Of a stretch of 34,329 nt of DNA, positions 31,931 through 34,329 are shown in pieces. The notes below the pieces were generated by a model. That model ran no database searches, had not been told where the DNA came from, and saw nothing but the letters and a program-made list of their open reading frames with translations. The first letter of the stretch is position 1; each line of letters starts with the position of its first letter. The DNA is from Planctomycetota bacterium. GTDB taxonomy: Bacteria > Planctomycetota > UBA1135 > JADKAF01. A program made the position numbers and the translations under genes. The stretch lies in the NCBI GenBank assembly GCA_016793245.1, contig JAEUHW010000008.1, positions 1 through 34,329 on the forward strand. The letters are read 5' to 3'.

Positions 31931-33130
31931 ATGAGCGGGGGGTACGCGGTCGCCGTCGTCGGTGCCGGATTGGTGGGGCTCGCGACGGCGCGAGCGCTGC
32001 AGATGCGCGGCCTGCGTGAGGTGGTCGTGCTCGAGGCCGAGGAGGGCGTCGCACGGCACCAGACGGGGCACAACTCGGGGGTCATCCACTCGGGGATCTA
32101 CTATCGGCCCGGCTCGCTGAAGGCGCGGCTCTGCGTCTCCGGGCGGCGCTTGATGGAGGATCTCTGCACGCATCACGGCGTCGCGTGGCAGCGCCTCGGC
32201 AAGCTGATCGTGGCGCTCGACGAGAGCGAGCTACCGCGAATCCTGGAGCTCGAGCGGCGCGGGCGCGAGAACGGGCTCGAAGGTCTGCGCCGTCTCGGGC
32301 CCGAGGAGATTCGCGAGCGCGAGCCTTCGATCCGCGGCGTCGCGGCGTTGCTCGTCACGGAGACGGGCATCGTCGATTTCCCGGGCGCGGCGCGCGCGTT
32401 GGTGCGGGAGATCGAGGAGCACGGTGGGCGCGTGATGCTCGGCGCGCGCTTCCAGGCGCTGCGCAAGGAAGGCGAGGGCTTCGTGCTGGAGTCGAGCGCG
32501 GGGGAACTCCGCGCGCAGCGACTCGTGGCGTGCGCGGGCTTGCAGTCGGATCGCATCGCGCGCCTCTGCGGCCTCGTGCCCGAGGTGCGCATCGTGCCGT
32601 TCCGCGGCGAGTACTACGACCTCGTGGCCGAGAAGAGCGCGCTGGTGCGCGGCCTCGTCTATCCGGTGCCCGACCCGCGCTTCCCGTTCCTCGGCGTGCA
32701 CTTCACGCAGAAGATCGGCGGCGGCGTCGAAGCGGGACCGAACGCGGTGCTCGCGTGGCGCCGCGAAGGCTACGCGCGCGGGAGCTTCGCGCTGCGCGAT
32801 GCCCTCGCGACGCTGAGCTGGCCCGGCTTCTGGCGCATGCTGCCGCGGACGATGAAGCACGGGCTCGGCGAAGCGTGGCGCTCGTGGTCGAAGGGCGCGT
32901 TCACTCGCGCGCTGCGCCGGCTCTGCCCGGCGCTCGAAGCCAGCGATCTCGTGCCTGGCCACACGGGTGTTCGCGCACAGGCGCTGCGCCGCGACGGCGC
33001 GCTCGTCGATGACTTCGCGTTCGCGGAAGCGCCGGGCCAAGTGCACGTGTTGAACGCGCCGTCTCCCGCCGCGACGGCCTCGCTCGCGATCGGCCGCCAC
33101 ATCGCCGAGCGCCTGCTCGCGCAGCGCTGA
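31931..33130 (+). CDS. lhgO: L-2-hydroxyglutarate oxidase/dehydrogenase
   Basis: This 399-residue FAD enzyme oxidises L-2-hydroxyglutarate to 2-oxoglutarate and passes electrons to the membrane quinone pool. It has an N-terminal FAD Rossmann motif VVGAGLVGLATARAL. The family signature HQTGHNSGVIHSGIYYRPGSLKARLC is complete, followed by VPFRGEYYDL, VYPVPDPRFPFLGVHFT and the C-terminal GHTGVRAQ. A GAGGGG ribosome binding site lies just before the ATG. The 21-base gap suggests co-transcription with aspS. It converges with the AbiEii-like gene, leaving only 13 bases. Confidence 0.96.
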   Translation: MSGGYAVAVVGAGLVGLATARALQMRGLREVVVLEAEEGVARHQTGHNSGVIHSGIYYRPGSLKARLCVSGRRLMEDLCTHHGVAWQRLGKLIVALDESELPRILELERRGRENGLEGLRRLGPEEIREREPSIRGVAALLVTETGIVDFPGAARALVREIEEHGGRVMLGARFQALRKEGEGFVLESSAGELRAQRLVACAGLQSDRIARLCGLVPEVRIVPFRGEYYDLVAEKSALVRGLVYPVPDPRFPFLGVHFTQKIGGGVEAGPNAVLAWRREGYARGSFALRDALATLSWPGFWRMLPRTMKHGLGEAWRSWSKGAFTRALRRLCPALEASDLVPGHTGVRAQALRRDGALVDDFAFAEAPGQVHVLNAPSPAATASLAIGRHIAERLLAQR

Positions 33131-33143
33131 CGCGGACGCCTCT

Positions 33144-33959
33144 CTACGGATCGAGCCCGCGGATCGTCGGCCAGCAACCGCGTACCGACGGCGCGTGGAT
33201 TCTCAACGTCGGGTCGTCGCCGATCCAGCCGGGGTGGCCGTTGGCATCGACGAAGGCGACGCCGATGGGCAGCTCGGTCTGCTCATCGGCGATGCGCTTC
33301 ATCGCGAGGTGCGCTGCATCGGCGAGCTTCGTCCATTCCTCTTTCATCGCGCGAGGATCCAGAGCGCGAGCTTGGATCTCGGCCAATCCCGCCGGATCGA
33401 TGCGCGCGAAACGCCGCATGAGCTCGAGGAGGGAGAACGGCGTGTAGCCGAGGTCCTTCCCGCACGCCGCCCAGCAAAGCGCGGGAAGCGTGTAGAGCTT
33501 GGCGTACTCGAGGATGTCCACGAAGTCGCGCGTCACGGAGCGCGACGCCAAGGCGAGGGCCTTGTTCGTCGCCGCGTCGAAGCGGTGGATCCTCCAGCCG
33601 AGCTCGGGATCGCGTTCGATCGGAAAGTAGCGATAGGCGGAATCCAGGGCCCAATCGACCTCGACGGAGGCCTCCCCTCGTCGGACGCTGGCCCGGCGGA
33701 AGCTCGTCTCGGCCTTCTCCCAGTTGGCGAGGGGCGCGGCATGCGAGACTTCGAAGCCGGCCTGACGCAACGCTTTGACATCTGCGGCGCTCGAACGCGC
33801 GACCGCACTCTCGGCGTCGTGGAAGATGTCGAAGTCCTTCGAGTAGCGCGCGGAGGCATCTTCGCAGTGGAGGACCACGCTGCCCGCGAAGTGGCTCTCC
33901 TCGCTGCGTTGGCGCGCGAGGACCGCTAGGACATCTCGTTGCAGTGTCGTGAGAGGCAT
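33144..33959 (-). CDS. AbiEii-like nucleotidyltransferase
   Basis: The product is 271 residues from ATG 33959; the frame continues upstream only as shadow. AGGA lies about 9 bases upstream, inside the preceding gene. The polymerase-beta-type nucleotidyltransferase motif is visible as AGSVVLHCEDASARYSKDFDIFHD (Gly-Ser loop and DxD, about residues 26-49), then the third acidic region VEVDWALDS and the family stretch FDAATNKALALASRSVTRDFVDILEYAK. This pattern is shared with the AbiEii/AbiGii toxin family (DUF1814), whose members modify tRNA or act in phage abortive infection. The classical AbiEi antitoxin is absent; instead a 78-residue protein overlaps its start by 34 bases. Confidence 0.88.
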   Translation of the reverse strand: MPLTTLQRDVLAVLARQRSEESHFAGSVVLHCEDASARYSKDFDIFHDAESAVARSSAADVKALRQAGFEVSHAAPLANWEKAETSFRRASVRRGEASVEVDWALDSAYRYFPIERDPELGWRIHRFDAATNKALALASRSVTRDFVDILEYAKLYTLPALCWAACGKDLGYTPFSLLELMRRFARIDPAGLAEIQARALDPRAMKEEWTKLADAAHLAMKRIADEQTELPIGVAFVDANGHPGWIGDDPTLRIHAPSVRGCWPTIRGLDP

Positions 33960-34162
33960 CGCTGCAGTTCCTGCGCCTCGTACCACGCGAGGCGATCGCC
34001 GTAGTTGCGCAAGTTCTCGATCACCTGTCGTACGTCCCCCAAGTCTCGCAGATGGGCGTCGGGGTGGCGGAACCAGAAGCACTCGTGGTGCTTGGCGATC
34101 AAACGCTCAGCCAAAGCCAAGAGCTCCGCCGATGCGGGTGTGTCGGAGGACGATCCACTCAT
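33926..34162 (-). CDS. Small protein coupled to the AbiEii-like gene
   Basis: This 78-residue soluble, His/Arg/Asp-rich protein includes AERLIAKHHECFWFRHPDAHLRDLGDVRQVIENLRNYGDRLAWYEAQELQRCLS, predicted mostly helical. I recognise no family. Its ATG overlaps the stop of the upstream gene (TGATG, 34164-34160) and its own end overlaps the AbiEii-like start by 34 bases, so all three should be translated from one message. By position it could be a partner or antitoxin of the nucleotidyltransferase (inference only). Confidence 0.8.
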   Translation of the reverse strand: MSGSSSDTPASAELLALAERLIAKHHECFWFRHPDAHLRDLGDVRQVIENLRNYGDRLAWYEAQELQRCLSRHCNEMS

Positions 34163-34329
34163 CAGGCTTCCGAATCTACGGCTCTCTTCGCCTCCGCGGA
34201 AGCCGCGACCGGATCAGCCGCCTCCGGCCTCGGCAGGATCGGCACCGGCTTCAGATCCCGCGCGATCACGATCCGCGGGTGGATCGCGCGCGCCTTCTTC
34301 ACCATCTCGCGGATCGCGCGCTCGTCGTA
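34162..34329 (-). CDS. C-terminal end of an unidentified protein (partial)
   Basis: A minus-strand frame of 55 codons enters from the right edge and stops at TGA 34164-34162. It reads YDERAIREMVKKARAIHPRI then an Ala/Pro/Glu-rich tail ending KRAVDSEA. Only the tail is in the window, so no function is proposed. It shares one base with the next gene's start (TGATG). Confidence 0.65.
   Translation of the reverse strand, partial: YDERAIREMVKKARAIHPRIVIARDLKPVPILPRPEAADPVAASAEAKRAVDSEA

Noticed and set aside
30158..32176. 672-codon minus-strand open frame opposite aspS
   Set aside because: AspRS motifs on the plus strand are complete; the minus translation has no family features.
1..34329. Mobile elements, CRISPR arrays, rRNA, riboswitches
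   Set aside because: I saw no transposase or integrase motifs, no regularly spaced 20-40 bp repeats with unique spacers, no rRNA, and no cobalamin-riboswitch-like conserved box near the B12-related genes.

Overview
This is a very GC-rich window (about 70% G+C by eye) from a Gram-negative-type bacterium. A DUF1592-family multidomain cytochrome protein sits next to a Tat-exported DUF1552 protein, and there is a complete Na+-translocating NADH:quinone reductase cluster. Together these fit best with Planctomycetota or a similar lineage such as Myxococcota; the lineage is an inference. I see no insertion sequence, phage, CRISPR array or rRNA. Coding density is high and no gene-free stretch exceeds 300 bases.

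Layout. 1-1835 (minus): a long polytopic membrane protein that runs off the left edge. 1834-3627 (plus): a protein with two C-terminal S1-like RNA-binding repeats and a 430-residue N-terminus I do not recognise. 3669-7306 (plus): DUF1592/DUF1552 pair. 7499-8185 (minus): zinc-independent ribosomal proteins bL31 type B and uS14, separated by a 15-bp tandem repeat. 8439-8858 (plus): pentapeptide-repeat protein. 8877-16188 (minus): nqrABCDEF, apbE and nqrM, with a promoter candidate and a 10-bp-periodic repeat upstream. 16428-17015 (minus): HAD phosphatase. 17188-18279 (plus): B12-binding protein with a CarH-like cap motif but no DNA-binding domain. 18341-19813 (minus): CYTH/CHAD protein, divergent from 6-phosphofructokinase and PPK2 polyphosphate kinase (19946-22254, plus). 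22277-23722: DASS-type sodium/carboxylate transporter. 23793-24893: secreted beta-propeller-like protein. 25055-26571 (minus): epimerase and an AhpD-like protein. 26584-28119 (plus): B12-binding-type radical SAM protein. 28136-28744 (minus): GNAT acetyltransferase. Then tRNA-Gly(CCC), a PA0069/SplB-like radical SAM protein (minus), aspS and lhgO (plus), and at the right edge a translationally coupled minus-strand run ending in an AbiEii-like nucleotidyltransferase.

Most interesting observation. The AhpD-like gene at 25055-25594 has an in-frame TGA exactly at the second cysteine of the CxxC active site (CxxU). The reading frame continues in family-like sequence after it. Eighteen bases downstream begins a perfect 6-bp hairpin with a 6-base loop, at the place and size expected of a bacterial SECIS element. 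This is most simply read as a selenoprotein that a standard gene caller would split or truncate.

How the parts fit. Na+-NQR with its flavin transferase (ApbE) and iron-delivery factor (NqrM) would build a sodium gradient, which the DASS carrier could use. LhgO would feed electrons to the quinone pool. The PFK-PPK2 operon faces a CHAD protein, and CHAD domains are known polyphosphate binders, so this divergent block looks like a polyphosphate/energy module.
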